Notes under the pieces: generated by a model
Databases searched by the model: none
What the model was told of the DNA's origin: nothing
What the model saw: only the letters and a program-made list of their open reading frames with translations
Program-made: the position numbers and the translations under genes
Shown: positions 26,969 to 34,794 of the stretch, piece by piece
Layout: each line of letters opens with the position of its first letter
Numbering within the stretch: position 1 is the first letter of the stretch
Assembly (NCBI RefSeq): GCF_000223985.1
Contig: NZ_AFWV01000001.1
Coordinates: 434,001 to 498,000 of the forward strand
DNA: 64,000 nt
Reading direction: 5' to 3'
DNA from: Thiocapsa marina 5811
GTDB lineage: Bacteria; Pseudomonadota; Gammaproteobacteria; Chromatiales; Chromatiaceae

Positions 26969-27922
26969 ATGACCGCCAGCCAACGTTTCGATGTCGCGAC
27001 CACCTTCAACGTCAAGGCCCGTCCGGGTCTGGAAGTGATCGGTTTCGCCGACGACACCCATCCGCACATCCCGGTGCGCAAGCCCTACGTCTTCAGACCC
27101 GAGTTGCTGCGCGACGTGCTGGCCTTCCTGCACGAGGCCGGCGGCGACGGCCTGTTCCTGACCGGCCCGACCGGATCGGGCAAGACCAGCCTGATCCTGC
27201 AGATTGCCGCCCGGCTCGCCTGGCCGGTGCAGTCGGTGACCTGCCACGGACGCATGGAGCTGGCGGCCCTGGTCGGCCAGTTCGTATTGGTCGACGGAAG
27301 CACCCGCTTCGTGCACGGACCCCTGTCCACGGCGGCGCGCGACGGGCACCTCCTGGTGCTCAACGAGAGCGATCTGATGGACCCGGCCGAGCTGGCGGGT
27401 CTGAACGACATCCTCGAGGGCCATCCGCTGGTGATTGCGGAGAACGGCGGGGAGGTGATCCGACCCCACCCCAAATTCCGGGTCGTGGCGACCGGCAACA
27501 CCGCCGGTGCCGGCGACCGCTCGGGTCTCTACCAAGGGGTGCTGCGACAGAACCTCGCCTTCATGGACCGCTTCCGGGTGGTGCAGGTCGGCTATCCGGA
27601 GCCCGAGACGGAGCAGGATCTGATCGCCGCGGCGGTCCCGAAGCTGCCTGCGGAGATCATCGCGAAGATGATCCTCGTGGCCGAGGAAGTGCGGCGCCTG
27701 TTCCTGGGCGCCGGTACGGAATCCGGGGAGCTGACCGTGACCATGAGCACCCGGACCCTGGTGCGCTGGGCGACGCTGAGTCTGGCGTTCAAAGGCGCAC
27801 CGAACGTCTTCGAGTATGCCCTGCAGCAGTCCTTGACCGCCCGCGCGGAGCCGGAGCAGCGCGAGGCGATCCACCGGATCGCCGCCGATGTCTTCGGCGA
27901 CTACTGGGGTGCGAAACCATGA
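26969..27922 (+). CDS. CobS/MoxR-like AAA+ ATPase
   Basis: AAA+ ATPase of 317 residues in the MoxR/CobS group. Walker A GPTGSGKT near residue 65, Walker B LLVLNE near 130, sensor-like KFRVVATGNTAGAGDRSG, and RQNLAFMDRFRVVQVGYPEP typical of CobS. Such ATPases act as hexamers with a VWA partner, here most likely the HExxH+VWA protein at 29545-31377, as CobS does with CobT or RavA with ViaA. The substrate is unknown; in SXT-like elements a cobS-like gene also follows bet and exo. Its stop overlaps the next start (ATGA). Confidence 0.88.
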   Translation: MTASQRFDVATTFNVKARPGLEVIGFADDTHPHIPVRKPYVFRPELLRDVLAFLHEAGGDGLFLTGPTGSGKTSLILQIAARLAWPVQSVTCHGRMELAALVGQFVLVDGSTRFVHGPLSTAARDGHLLVLNESDLMDPAELAGLNDILEGHPLVIAENGGEVIRPHPKFRVVATGNTAGAGDRSGLYQGVLRQNLAFMDRFRVVQVGYPEPETEQDLIAAAVPKLPAEIIAKMILVAEEVRRLFLGAGTESGELTVTMSTRTLVRWATLSLAFKGAPNVFEYALQQSLTARAEPEQREAIHRIAADVFGDYWGAKP

Positions 27923-28281
27923 GTCCGCTGTATCGGCTCTACCGGTACGAGCACGGCGACGGGACCGCCAGGGAATGGGCCTACGCCGATCTCGGCAACG
28001 GGACGGCGCAGATCCGTTGGGGACCGGCCGGTCGCCTCCGGCAAACCCAATCCAAGCCGTTGCCGATCGCCCTCGAGCGGGCACCCGTGAAGCTGCTGAA
28101 GGGCTACGTCGCCATCGGCCGGGCGGACATCGATGCGACCGGGGCCGTGGCGCTGCTGTCGCGGGATGGTCCGGATCAGCGGGTGACTCCCGTCGTACCC
28201 GCTGCGCCCAAGCTCGACCCCAAACCAGCCCGCGACATCGCCGCCCTCTTGGGTGGTGACGAAGACGGGTTTTACTTCTAA
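27919..28281 (+). CDS. Small WGR-like protein
   Basis: Protein of 120 residues starting in a 4-nt overlap with the ATPase gene; it is the only cistron of this module without its own leader. The N-terminal 70 residues (YRLYRYEHGDGTAREWAYAD, TAQIRWGPAGRL) resemble a WGR nucleic-acid-binding fold, with IRWG in the WGR position. A proline-rich linker leads to the tail GGDEDGFYF, which matches the tails of the exonuclease and the DUF3150 protein. Exact function unknown. Confidence 0.65.
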   Translation: MSPLYRLYRYEHGDGTAREWAYADLGNGTAQIRWGPAGRLRQTQSKPLPIALERAPVKLLKGYVAIGRADIDATGAVALLSRDGPDQRVTPVVPAAPKLDPKPARDIAALLGGDEDGFYF

Positions 28282-28302
28282 CCCATCTCGACACACGGCC
28301 GA

Positions 28303-28365
28303 CCGCGGCGCACGTCTTCGCCGCCCGGCGATCGCGTGCGTCCCGGTTCGCCCGGGAGCCCACCG
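28303..28365 (+). promoter_or_regulatory. Structured leader 4 (DUF3150)
   Basis: Arm A CGCACG (28309-28314), inner stem GCCG/CGGC (28320-28323/28326-28329), arm B CGTGCG (28335-28340), ribosome-binding segment GGGAGCCCACC (28354-28364). A and B differ completely from the GGGGAGAC type yet still pair. B-C pairing is weak in this copy. Confidence 0.7.
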
Positions 28366-29430
28366 ATGCACACGATCACTCACGTCACCGACCGAATCAC
28401 CCTGGTCATGTTGAACGTCGCCATCTGGTCCGGACGCAAGAAACTGCGTGCCGAAGACCTGAAACTCGGCACCGACGTCCCGCCCGAGGAGCTGGTCTCC
28501 TTGGGATCGAAACGGGTCTGCGACCCCGAGCCGCTCAAGATCTTTCACCGCATCAAGAAGGGTGCGGAGCGCACCTGCCTGCAGGTCGGAACCCGCTTTC
28601 TCGGCGGGTTTGCCGTGCCGCATGCCCGGTCCGAGTCCATCGCCGAGAGCTTGGCGGCGCTGAAGGTGGAATTCGACGCCGAAACACGGTCCTTCCTGGC
28701 CGGTTACGACCGGGCGTTGGAGGAGTGGATCTCCAATCTGCCCGCCTGGGAGGAACCGATCCGTCGGGCGATCGAGCCGGCGGAGATCGTCGGCACGCGT
28801 CTGCGTTTCGGCTACCAGATCGTGCGGATCGCCCCGGCGGAGCAACCGGGGACGCTGGAGGAGGAGGTCCAGGGGCTCGGCGACGGCATCTTCGCCGAAG
28901 TCGAGCAGATGGCCCGCGAGCTCGAAGGCAGCTTCGAGGGCAAGGAGAAGCTGCATCGCCGTGCGCTCGGCACCTTCCGGCGCATCCGCGAGAAGCTCGC
29001 CTGCCTGTCCTTCGTGGACCGGCGGATCCATCCGGTGGTGGACACCCTCGATGACTGGTTCGCCCGCCTGCCGGACGGCCCGATCGAAGGCCCGATCTTC
29101 AACGAAGGCATGGGGCTCGCACTGCTCCTCGCGGATGCCGAGCGCATGGCGCGCCACGGGGCGGGCCAGTGGGCGGTGCAGCAGGACGGCGAGCCGAACG
29201 ACAGCGACATGGAATCGGACGCCACGCCGACCGAGGTCACGCCGTTGCCGCTCGCCGTGCAGTCCACGATGGACTTCGAGGCCGAGATGGACGCCTTGTT
29301 CGGCGATGTGCCGATTGAGGCCGAGACAGGCTCCGAAGCGCGGCTCAACCAGCCGGACAACCCGCCGGAGCCCGCGTTCGCCAGGCCCGTCGAGGAGACG
29401 GTCGCGGACGTCGAGGGCTTCTTCTTCTGA
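28366..29430 (+). CDS. DUF3150-like protein
   Basis: Protein of 354 residues that I assign to the DUF3150 family, usually encoded beside CobS-like ATPases and VWA proteins in mobile elements. It begins MHTITHVTDRITLVMLNVAI followed by WSGRKKLRAEDL, a typical opening; helices with long charged stretches fill residues 90-270 (for example GSFEGKEKLHRRALGTFRRI). The C-terminal 80 residues are acidic and disordered-looking and end ADVEGFFF, the same kind of tail as on the exonuclease and the WGR-like protein. It may bridge the ATPase and VWA protein; no catalytic motif is visible. Confidence 0.72.
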   Translation: MHTITHVTDRITLVMLNVAIWSGRKKLRAEDLKLGTDVPPEELVSLGSKRVCDPEPLKIFHRIKKGAERTCLQVGTRFLGGFAVPHARSESIAESLAALKVEFDAETRSFLAGYDRALEEWISNLPAWEEPIRRAIEPAEIVGTRLRFGYQIVRIAPAEQPGTLEEEVQGLGDGIFAEVEQMARELEGSFEGKEKLHRRALGTFRRIREKLACLSFVDRRIHPVVDTLDDWFARLPDGPIEGPIFNEGMGLALLLADAERMARHGAGQWAVQQDGEPNDSDMESDATPTEVTPLPLAVQSTMDFEAEMDALFGDVPIEAETGSEARLNQPDNPPEPAFARPVEETVADVEGFFF

Positions 29431-29488
29431 TCCGACCCTGAACCCGAGCCGGCGCATCCCCGCCGGCTTCCCGTCAATCCACCCGACC

Positions 29489-29544
29489 GGGGTACACCGA
29501 CCCCGCCGGGGCGGTGTGCCCCTTTTTTGACTCAGGAGCACACC
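29489..29544 (+). promoter_or_regulatory. Structured leader 5 (HExxH+VWA)
   Basis: Arm A GGGGTACACCG (29489-29499), inner CCCC/GGGG (29501-29504/29508-29511), arm B CGGTGTGCCCC (29512-29522), segment C GGAGCACACC (29535-29544) ending at the ATG. B pairs over 11 nt with A (one G-U) and over 10 nt with C (one mismatch). The A-B stem is followed by TTTTTT, so this copy could also terminate transcription. Confidence 0.85.
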
Positions 29545-31377
29545 ATGACACCCAAGACCTTGACCGACGCACTGCCGATCGTCGCCGCCGCCTACGGGCG
29601 CAAATTCGGCATCTCCGTGCGGGTCGGCGGCACGCAAGCCCTCACCGACGGGGGCGTGATCGTCATTCCCGCGATCGGCACCGACCCGACGGCCCGGACG
29701 CTGGCGTGGGGCTATCTGGCCCACGAAGCGGCCCATGTCCGCTACACCGACTTCGCCCTGCCGAGGGCGCACACGCCGCTGGAGCGGTTCATCCAAGGCG
29801 TCATCGAAGACATCCGGATCGAGGGCGAGCTGATCGCCGCCTATCCGGGCACCCGCAGGACGCTCGACGCGGTCGTGGCCGCCTTGGTGGCCGACGGGTC
29901 GCTGTCGGCGGTGTGCGAGACCGAGCGCCCGTCCGACATCCTCGGCAACGGGTTCCTCGCCCTGGCCCGGCACCGCTACCGCAAGCAGGATGCGCTGGCG
30001 AGTCACGCCAAGGAGGCCGATCGCGTCATGCGGGCTGTCTTCCAAGCGCGCTTCGTCCACCGGCTGCAGGGACTCATGTCCGAGATCCCGAGGCTCGCGA
30101 GCACGGCGGCGTCGATCGACCTCGCCCGGCGGATCGTCGGGTTGATCGAGGAGGACTCGCAGGAGCAGCCGCCTCCGGCGCCGCAACAGTCCGACGCGGA
30201 TCACGGTGCAGGTTCCGACCCGGCATCCGATCCGGACACCGGGAACGGAGCGGGGCAAAACGACGACGATGCTCAGGAGACGTCCACGAACAGTCGGTCC
30301 GTAGACGACGCCGAACAGGGTGATGCCGGAGACGGAGGATCCGAGAACGGCGCATCCGCAGGCGATGGAGGAGAGGATCGGGACAAGGAGGACGAAAAGG
30401 GCCAAGACGGTCGAAGCGCCGACTCCGGTACCGGCTCGTCCGAACAGAGCCTGAACCAGGGTCGAGAGACCGAGCAGACCACCGACCCCGACAGCACCAC
30501 GGCAGGCAACGACGCCCGCCGCGCACTCCAGCAGGTGCTGTCCGCCACCGACGCCGACCTTCCGGAGGACCTCTTCGCGTCGGTCGCCCAAGCCTTGAAC
30601 GGGCAAACCCGCGATCCGGCGACGCTGCTTCCCGCAGCGGAAGCCTACCTCGGGGACCTGCGCTCGGGACGGATGACCCTGGACCGCGTCAAGGGACGGT
30701 CGGCAAAGCTTACGGCGCGTCTGCAGGGCTTGATCGAGACCCGTACCCAGGAACGCACCCGAGCGGGTCGACGTGGACAATCCTTGAGTCCACGTCACCT
30801 GCACCGCGCCGGTGTCGGCGACCCGCGGGTGTTCCGGATCCGCGAGCAAGCGATCGCGCCGAATACGGCGCTGCACCTGCTGGTGGATCTGTCCTCGTCC
30901 ATGAGCGCCGGCCGAGATGCGATCGCGTTGGATGCGGCCGCGGCATTGGCGTTGGCCCTGGAGCCCGTCAAAGGCGTCTCGCGCGCGGTGACGGCGTTCC
31001 CGAGCCTGCAGGGTCACGCCGAGAAGGTGACCCGGATCCTGGCGCACGGCGAGCGGGTGGCGTCCCGCGTCGGGGCGTTCGTCCAACGCGGTCGCGGCGG
31101 CACGCCGATGACCGGGGCGCTGTGGTTCGCCGCGGCGGATCTGCTGGCCCGTCGCGAGACGCGCAAGGTGATCATCACCCTCACCGACGGACAACCCGAC
31201 GACCTGTGCACCGCCGCCGACCTGATCGAACAGGCCGGCGCGGCCGGCATCGAGATGATCGGCGTGGGCATCGCCGTGGACGTCGGGCGTCTGTTCCCGA
31301 TCGCCGTGCGCATCGATGCCGTCGCGGATCTGAAGACCGCGCTGTTCGGGATCGCCGAGCAGCTTCTGCTGACCTGA
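29545..31377 (+). CDS. HExxH + von Willebrand A protein (CobT-like)
   Basis: Protein of 610 residues pairing with the CobS-like ATPase. Near residue 60 is LAHEAAHVRYTDF, a zinc-metallopeptidase HExxH motif, followed by VIEDIRIEG, a candidate third ligand region. Residues about 190-320 are highly acidic and low complexity, as in CobT. The C-terminal VWA domain has an intact MIDAS: DLSSSMS near 448, GGTPMTG near 518 and TLTDGQPDD near 546. ATG 29545 is preferred as it follows the leader and ribosome-binding segment. Whether the peptidase site is active is unknown. Confidence 0.85.
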   Translation: MTPKTLTDALPIVAAAYGRKFGISVRVGGTQALTDGGVIVIPAIGTDPTARTLAWGYLAHEAAHVRYTDFALPRAHTPLERFIQGVIEDIRIEGELIAAYPGTRRTLDAVVAALVADGSLSAVCETERPSDILGNGFLALARHRYRKQDALASHAKEADRVMRAVFQARFVHRLQGLMSEIPRLASTAASIDLARRIVGLIEEDSQEQPPPAPQQSDADHGAGSDPASDPDTGNGAGQNDDDAQETSTNSRSVDDAEQGDAGDGGSENGASAGDGGEDRDKEDEKGQDGRSADSGTGSSEQSLNQGRETEQTTDPDSTTAGNDARRALQQVLSATDADLPEDLFASVAQALNGQTRDPATLLPAAEAYLGDLRSGRMTLDRVKGRSAKLTARLQGLIETRTQERTRAGRRGQSLSPRHLHRAGVGDPRVFRIREQAIAPNTALHLLVDLSSSMSAGRDAIALDAAAALALALEPVKGVSRAVTAFPSLQGHAEKVTRILAHGERVASRVGAFVQRGRGGTPMTGALWFAAADLLARRETRKVIITLTDGQPDDLCTAADLIEQAGAAGIEMIGVGIAVDVGRLFPIAVRIDAVADLKTALFGIAEQLLLT

Positions 31378-31572
31378 CCCCAGCCATCGGGCCCGCGGGC
31401 CGGTCGTCCTTCGCGGACGGCCGGTCCGGGTCCGGGAGGTGTGCTCGCCGTGGGCGCGCTCGCGCGTTCATCGCCGGCACGGTTCCCCGGATCCTCGCTG
31501 TCGAGGATCTCCGAGAAGCGGTCGCTGGCCGCCCGGTTTGCCGGAAACACAGCCGAACCCACTGCTGCACAC

Positions 31573-31635
31573 CACCCCGCGGGGAGAGGCACTCTCCCCC
31601 GGGGACGGTGCGTCTCCCCTTCACCGGAGAGACGC
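31573..31635 (+). promoter_or_regulatory. Structured leader 6 (methyltransferase-like)
   Basis: Arm A GGGGAGA (31581-31587), short inner CCC/GGG-type stem (31595-31605), arm B GTCTCCCC (31612-31619). The stretch GCGTCTC (31610-31616) is fully complementary to GAGACGC (31629-31635), which touches the ATG. Confidence 0.75.
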
Positions 31636-32421
31636 ATGTCCACACCCCACCCCGCCCACGCGCTTGCGGGCATGATCGAAACCCTCGCACGTCGCGGCGA
31701 CTATCGCCCCGACGAATGGCTGCGCTTCCTGACCATGGATGTCCTCGCCGGCTTCGGCGAGCGACTCGAAACCCCCTGGGACGAGCGGCGTCACGCGGCG
31801 CTGTTCGAGCTCTCCGGCCTCTACGGACGGCTCGTCGCCGAGAACCCCTGGCGCGACATCCTGGGCGCCGTCTACATGGAGCTGAGCGCGCACGGCCAAC
31901 GCAAATGGATGGGGCAGTACTTCACGCCCCAGTCGGTCGCGGACTTCATGGCCGAGATCAACACCGGCGATCTGGATCCGTCCGCCCATCCGAAGGACCG
32001 CTTCATCACGATCCTGGAGCCGACCAGCGGTGCGGGAATCCTGCTGCTGTCGGTCTGCAACACCGTCGCGATCAAGCATGGCACCGATGCGCTGCGGCGT
32101 CTGTCGCTCACGGCGATCGATCTGGATCCGCTGTGCGCGCGCATGACCGCCTGCCAGCTGCTCGCCAATGCGGCCCTGCACGGACCGCTCGGGGAGATCC
32201 TGGTCTACCGCGGCAACGCGCTCGGCAACCCGGCCGATCTGGAGGTGGTGACCCATCGCCTCGCCGCACCCCGACGCGTCGCAGGCCAACCCGAGCCGAT
32301 CCCCGAGGTCCTCCCGGCCCTCGCGCCACTTCGCCTCGCGGCCGTCATGTCGGCCACCGAGAGCCGTCAGTTGAGCCTCTTCGACGACGCGGCGCTGCCG
32401 CCGCTGCAACGCACGGCCTGA
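31636..32421 (+). CDS. N-6 DNA methyltransferase-like protein without a clear catalytic motif
   Basis: Protein of 261 residues resembling the N-terminal half of type I modification subunits. It has [18 protein letters not shown] and the SAM-binding motif [17 protein letters not shown], followed by [17 protein letters not shown]. The (N/D)PP(Y/F) catalytic motif IV expected after about 25 more residues is not seen; the matching position reads [13 protein letters not shown]. It may bind SAM or DNA without methylating. The C-terminus contains RQLSLFDDA, a match to the sliding-clamp-binding consensus QL(S/D)LF. Related proteins occur in integrative elements next to RadC. Confidence 0.7.
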   Translation: MSTPHPAHALAGMIETLARRGDYRPDEWLRFLTMDVLAGFGERLETPWDERRHAALFELSGLYGRLVAENPWRDILGAVYMELSAHGQRKWMGQYFTPQSVADFMAEINTGDLDPSAHPKDRFITILEPTSGAGILLLSVCNTVAIKHGTDALRRLSLTAIDLDPLCARMTACQLLANAALHGPLGEILVYRGNALGNPADLEVVTHRLAAPRRVAGQPEPIPEVLPALAPLRLAAVMSATESRQLSLFDDAALPPLQRTA

Positions 32422-32436
32422 CGCGCCGACATCCAT

Positions 32437-32506
32437 CCACCCCGCGGGGACATCCTTCCCCGCACCGGGGGACGTGTCTCCCCGCTCGACCCCGGAGACA
32501 CCACCC
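32437..32506 (+). promoter_or_regulatory. Structured leader 7 (radC)
   Basis: Arm A GCGGGGACA (32444-32452), inner CCCCG/CGGGG (32458-32462/32466-32470), arm B TGTCTCCCCGC (32475-32485), segment C GGAGACAC (32494-32501). GTGTCTCC (32474-32481) is a perfect 8-nt complement of C; B-A pairing needs a 2-nt bulge. Confidence 0.82.
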
Positions 32507-33010
32507 ATGAAGAAACCGCAACTGTCCCTGCCCCTGGAACCCGACCACATGCGCCGGGCGGACCTGCCGGAAAGCGACCAGGAGCTGGTGGCAAGCGCCA
32601 TCCGCTGCCTGGAGCAGAAGTACCTGGTCAAGCAGGACAGCCTGACCAGCCCGGAGGCCACGCGCAACTTCCTCAAGCTGCGGCTCTACGGCCTGCACTA
32701 CGAGGTGTTCGCCTGCCTGTATCTGGACAACCGCCATCGCGTCATCCGCTACGAGGAGCTGTTCCGCGGCACCATCGACGGGGCCAGCGTGCATCCCAGA
32801 GAGGTTCTTCGGAAGGTGGTGGAGACCGGTGCGGCGGCGGTCATCTTCGCCCACAACCACCCCTCGGGCGTTCCCGAGCCCTCCCAAGCCGATCTTCGAC
32901 TCACCCAGCGACTGCGCGAAGGTCTGTCGCTGTTCGACGTGCGGGTGATCGATCACATGATCGTCGGCGACGGCGAGGCCGTCTCCATGGCCGAGCGCGG
33001 CGTGCTCTGA
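32507..33010 (+). CDS. radC: RadC-family JAB/MPN-domain protein
   Basis: RadC-like protein of 167 residues. ATG 32507 follows the leader; an upstream in-frame ATG at 32474 lies inside the leader and is rejected. The MPN/JAMM metal site is intact: [20 protein letters not shown] near residue 115, with [15 protein letters not shown] before it. The short N-terminus [11 protein letters not shown] contains QLSLPL, identical to the clamp-binding hexapeptide known from Hda. RadC-type genes are common accessory genes in SXT-like elements; the biochemical role of the family remains unclear. Confidence 0.9.
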   Translation: MKKPQLSLPLEPDHMRRADLPESDQELVASAIRCLEQKYLVKQDSLTSPEATRNFLKLRLYGLHYEVFACLYLDNRHRVIRYEELFRGTIDGASVHPREVLRKVVETGAAAVIFAHNHPSGVPEPSQADLRLTQRLREGLSLFDVRVIDHMIVGDGEAVSMAERGVL

Positions 33011-33047
33011 CGGTCGCACACGCATTGCAAAGAACCCAATCCACTCA

Positions 33048-33110
33048 ACCCCGCGGGGCGGATCTCCCCGTCGGGGAGGTGTGCCCCGCCTGACTTTGGA
33101 GACACACCGC
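33048..33110 (+). promoter_or_regulatory. Structured leader 8 (Toprim protein)
   Basis: Arm A GCGGGGC (33053-33059), inner CTCCCC/GGGGAG (33064-33069/33073-33078), arm B GTGTGCCCCGC (33079-33089). GCCCCGC pairs perfectly with A, while GTGTG pairs with CACAC (33103-33107) of the ribosome-binding segment GGAGACACACC. Confidence 0.8.
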
Positions 33111-34157
33111 ATGAATCCATCCAGACTACGGATGACCATCGACGCACAAACCATCCGCGAGCAAGCCCGCGGACGCTGGATTGGCATCCTCGGTCGGCTC
33201 ACGCCGACCTTGGAGCCTGCACTGGCCCGTCCGGGTCGCCACGTGCCATGCCCGGTCCATGGCGGATCGGACGGGTTCCGGGTTTTCCGGGATGTGGCGG
33301 AAACCGGCGGCGGGATCTGCAACAGCTGCGGCCCCCGTCGCGACGGCTTCGCGTTGCTGATGTGGGCCAACGACTGGGGCTTTCGCGAGACCCTGGAGGC
33401 CGTCGCCCGGGAACTCGGACTCGACACGGAACACCCGCCGACCATCGCGGCGCGACCGAGGCCGGTCGTCGTCGCACGCACGGACCAAGACCCGACCATG
33501 GCCGAGACCGCCCTTCGGCGCGTCTGGTCCGAGACCCTGGACCCGGACGACCGACGGGCACTCCCGCTGCGGCGGTATCTGTCCCGTCGCGGAATCGATG
33601 CCGAACCCGACCCGCGCGTGCTCCGGTTTCATCCGGGGCTTGCCTACTACGACAGCACGACGCGCATCGCGACCTTCCCGGCGCTCGTCGCCAAGGTGTC
33701 GGATGCCGAGGGTCGGTCGGTCTCGCTGCACCGGATCTACCTCGATCCCGCGGGACACAAGGCCCCGGTGGCCCATCCGAAGAAGATGATGCCGCCGATC
33801 GGCACGCTCTGCGGGGGCGCCGTGCGGCTCTACCCGGCCGGTCCGACACTGGGGATCACCGAAGGCATCGAGACCGCACTGGTGATCCGCCAGCGCACCG
33901 CGATGCCGGTCTGGGCCGGGATCTCCGCGACCCTGCTGCAGCGGTTCGTGCCGCCGCCCGGGGTCGAGCTGGTCGTGATCTGGGCCGATCTGGATCGCTC
34001 GGGAACCGGGGAGCAGACCGCCCTCGCACTGCGCGAGCGGCTTGTCTCCCGAGGTATGCGGGTAGCGCTGCATCTACCGAAGGGGCCGATCCCGGAAGGG
34101 AGCAAAAGTCTCGACTGGTGCGACCTGTGGCGCCTCGACCTGCGCGCCGTGGCCTGA
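33111..34157 (+). CDS. CHC2/Toprim primase-like protein
   Basis: Protein of 348 residues with a primase-like layout. An N-terminal zinc-ribbon (VPCPVHGGSDGF ... ICNSCG, residues about 46-73) is followed by DGFALLMWANDWGFRETLEA and a C-terminal Toprim domain with TEGIETALVIRQ (Glu) near 250 and VIWADLDRSGTGEQTA (DxD) near 292. Such proteins are found in phages and integrative elements and may prime DNA synthesis on the transferred strand. Start ATG 33111 fits the leader. The operon ends with a terminator 70 nt downstream. Confidence 0.82.
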   Translation: MNPSRLRMTIDAQTIREQARGRWIGILGRLTPTLEPALARPGRHVPCPVHGGSDGFRVFRDVAETGGGICNSCGPRRDGFALLMWANDWGFRETLEAVARELGLDTEHPPTIAARPRPVVVARTDQDPTMAETALRRVWSETLDPDDRRALPLRRYLSRRGIDAEPDPRVLRFHPGLAYYDSTTRIATFPALVAKVSDAEGRSVSLHRIYLDPAGHKAPVAHPKKMMPPIGTLCGGAVRLYPAGPTLGITEGIETALVIRQRTAMPVWAGISATLLQRFVPPPGVELVVIWADLDRSGTGEQTALALRERLVSRGMRVALHLPKGPIPEGSKSLDWCDLWRLDLRAVA

Positions 34158-34228
34158 CCCAGCGGTGAGCTCATCGACTCGCACCCGCACGGGTGCGCGA
34201 TCGACGGGGTCACCCGTCAACCCAAGCA

Positions 34229-34262
34229 AACCCGCCGGGGCGCAAGCTCCGGTGGGTTTTTT
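34229..34262 (+). terminator. Rho-independent terminator of the recombination operon
   Basis: AACCCGCCGGGGC-gcaa-GCTCCGGTGGGTT stem with one wobble, followed by a run of T. It lies just after the Toprim gene. Confidence 0.85.
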
Positions 34263-34321
34263 GTTGTGTAGACGATCGACGCGCGATACTGAGGGCTTCG
34301 CCTGTTCACCAACAATGCCCG

Positions 34322-34580
34322 ATGACCGCAACGACAGCGCTTGATTGGTTCGACGCCGGCAGTCGCGTCCTCGAAGGCGCTCGGACGCCCGACCTGTTCC
34401 CGCCGCTCGACGACGCGCACGCCCGGCGCATGGCTCGCCGGGTTCGCGGGCGCCTGGGCGGAAGGCGGCAGCGACGAGGCTGCCGAGGATGACCTGGTCG
34501 CGGCGCTGGCGGGGCGCCCTGCCCTGCTGAGACAGCTTTGGGAGCGAGGTCCGGGAAAGATCGCGCGCAGCCGGTCCTGA
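34322..34580 (+). pseudogene. Small hypothetical protein, probably frameshifted
   Basis: ATG 34322 opens a frame reading MTATTALDWFDAGSRVLEGA followed by RTPDLFPPLDDAHARR; coding-like sequence then continues in another frame (WLAGFAGAWAEGGSDEAAED, then LVAALAGRPALLRQLWERG) to a stop at 34578-34580. Both parts look like one acidic, helical small protein separated by a frameshift near 34410-34440. No family recognised. Confidence 0.45.
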
Positions 34581-34794
34581 TCTCGGGGAACCCACCGGGC
34601 GTCGCGGGTCCCGGGCGGAGCGGTGCATGCTCCCGACGGTACACGCTCGGGACCCCGCCCGGCAGAGTCAGTTCGACAGATTGAGCGCGAGAAGCGGCGC
34701 CAGATTCAGCAAGATCAAGGTTCCGATCCGGTTCAAGCGGTGCCGTGTGCGCGGCTATGCCCGTGGGTGATATCCTCGGTGCACGTCATGAGCA

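Noticed and set aside
27901-31194. 1097-codon open frame on the minus strand opposite the ATPase, DUF3150 and VWA genes
   Set aside because: Antisense shadow over several well-supported plus-strand genes; composition but no recognisable domain.
31573-31635. The leaders as plain intrinsic terminators between genes
   Set aside because: Only copy 5 has a T run after the stem; the others lead straight into the ribosome-binding segment, and their 3' arms match it.
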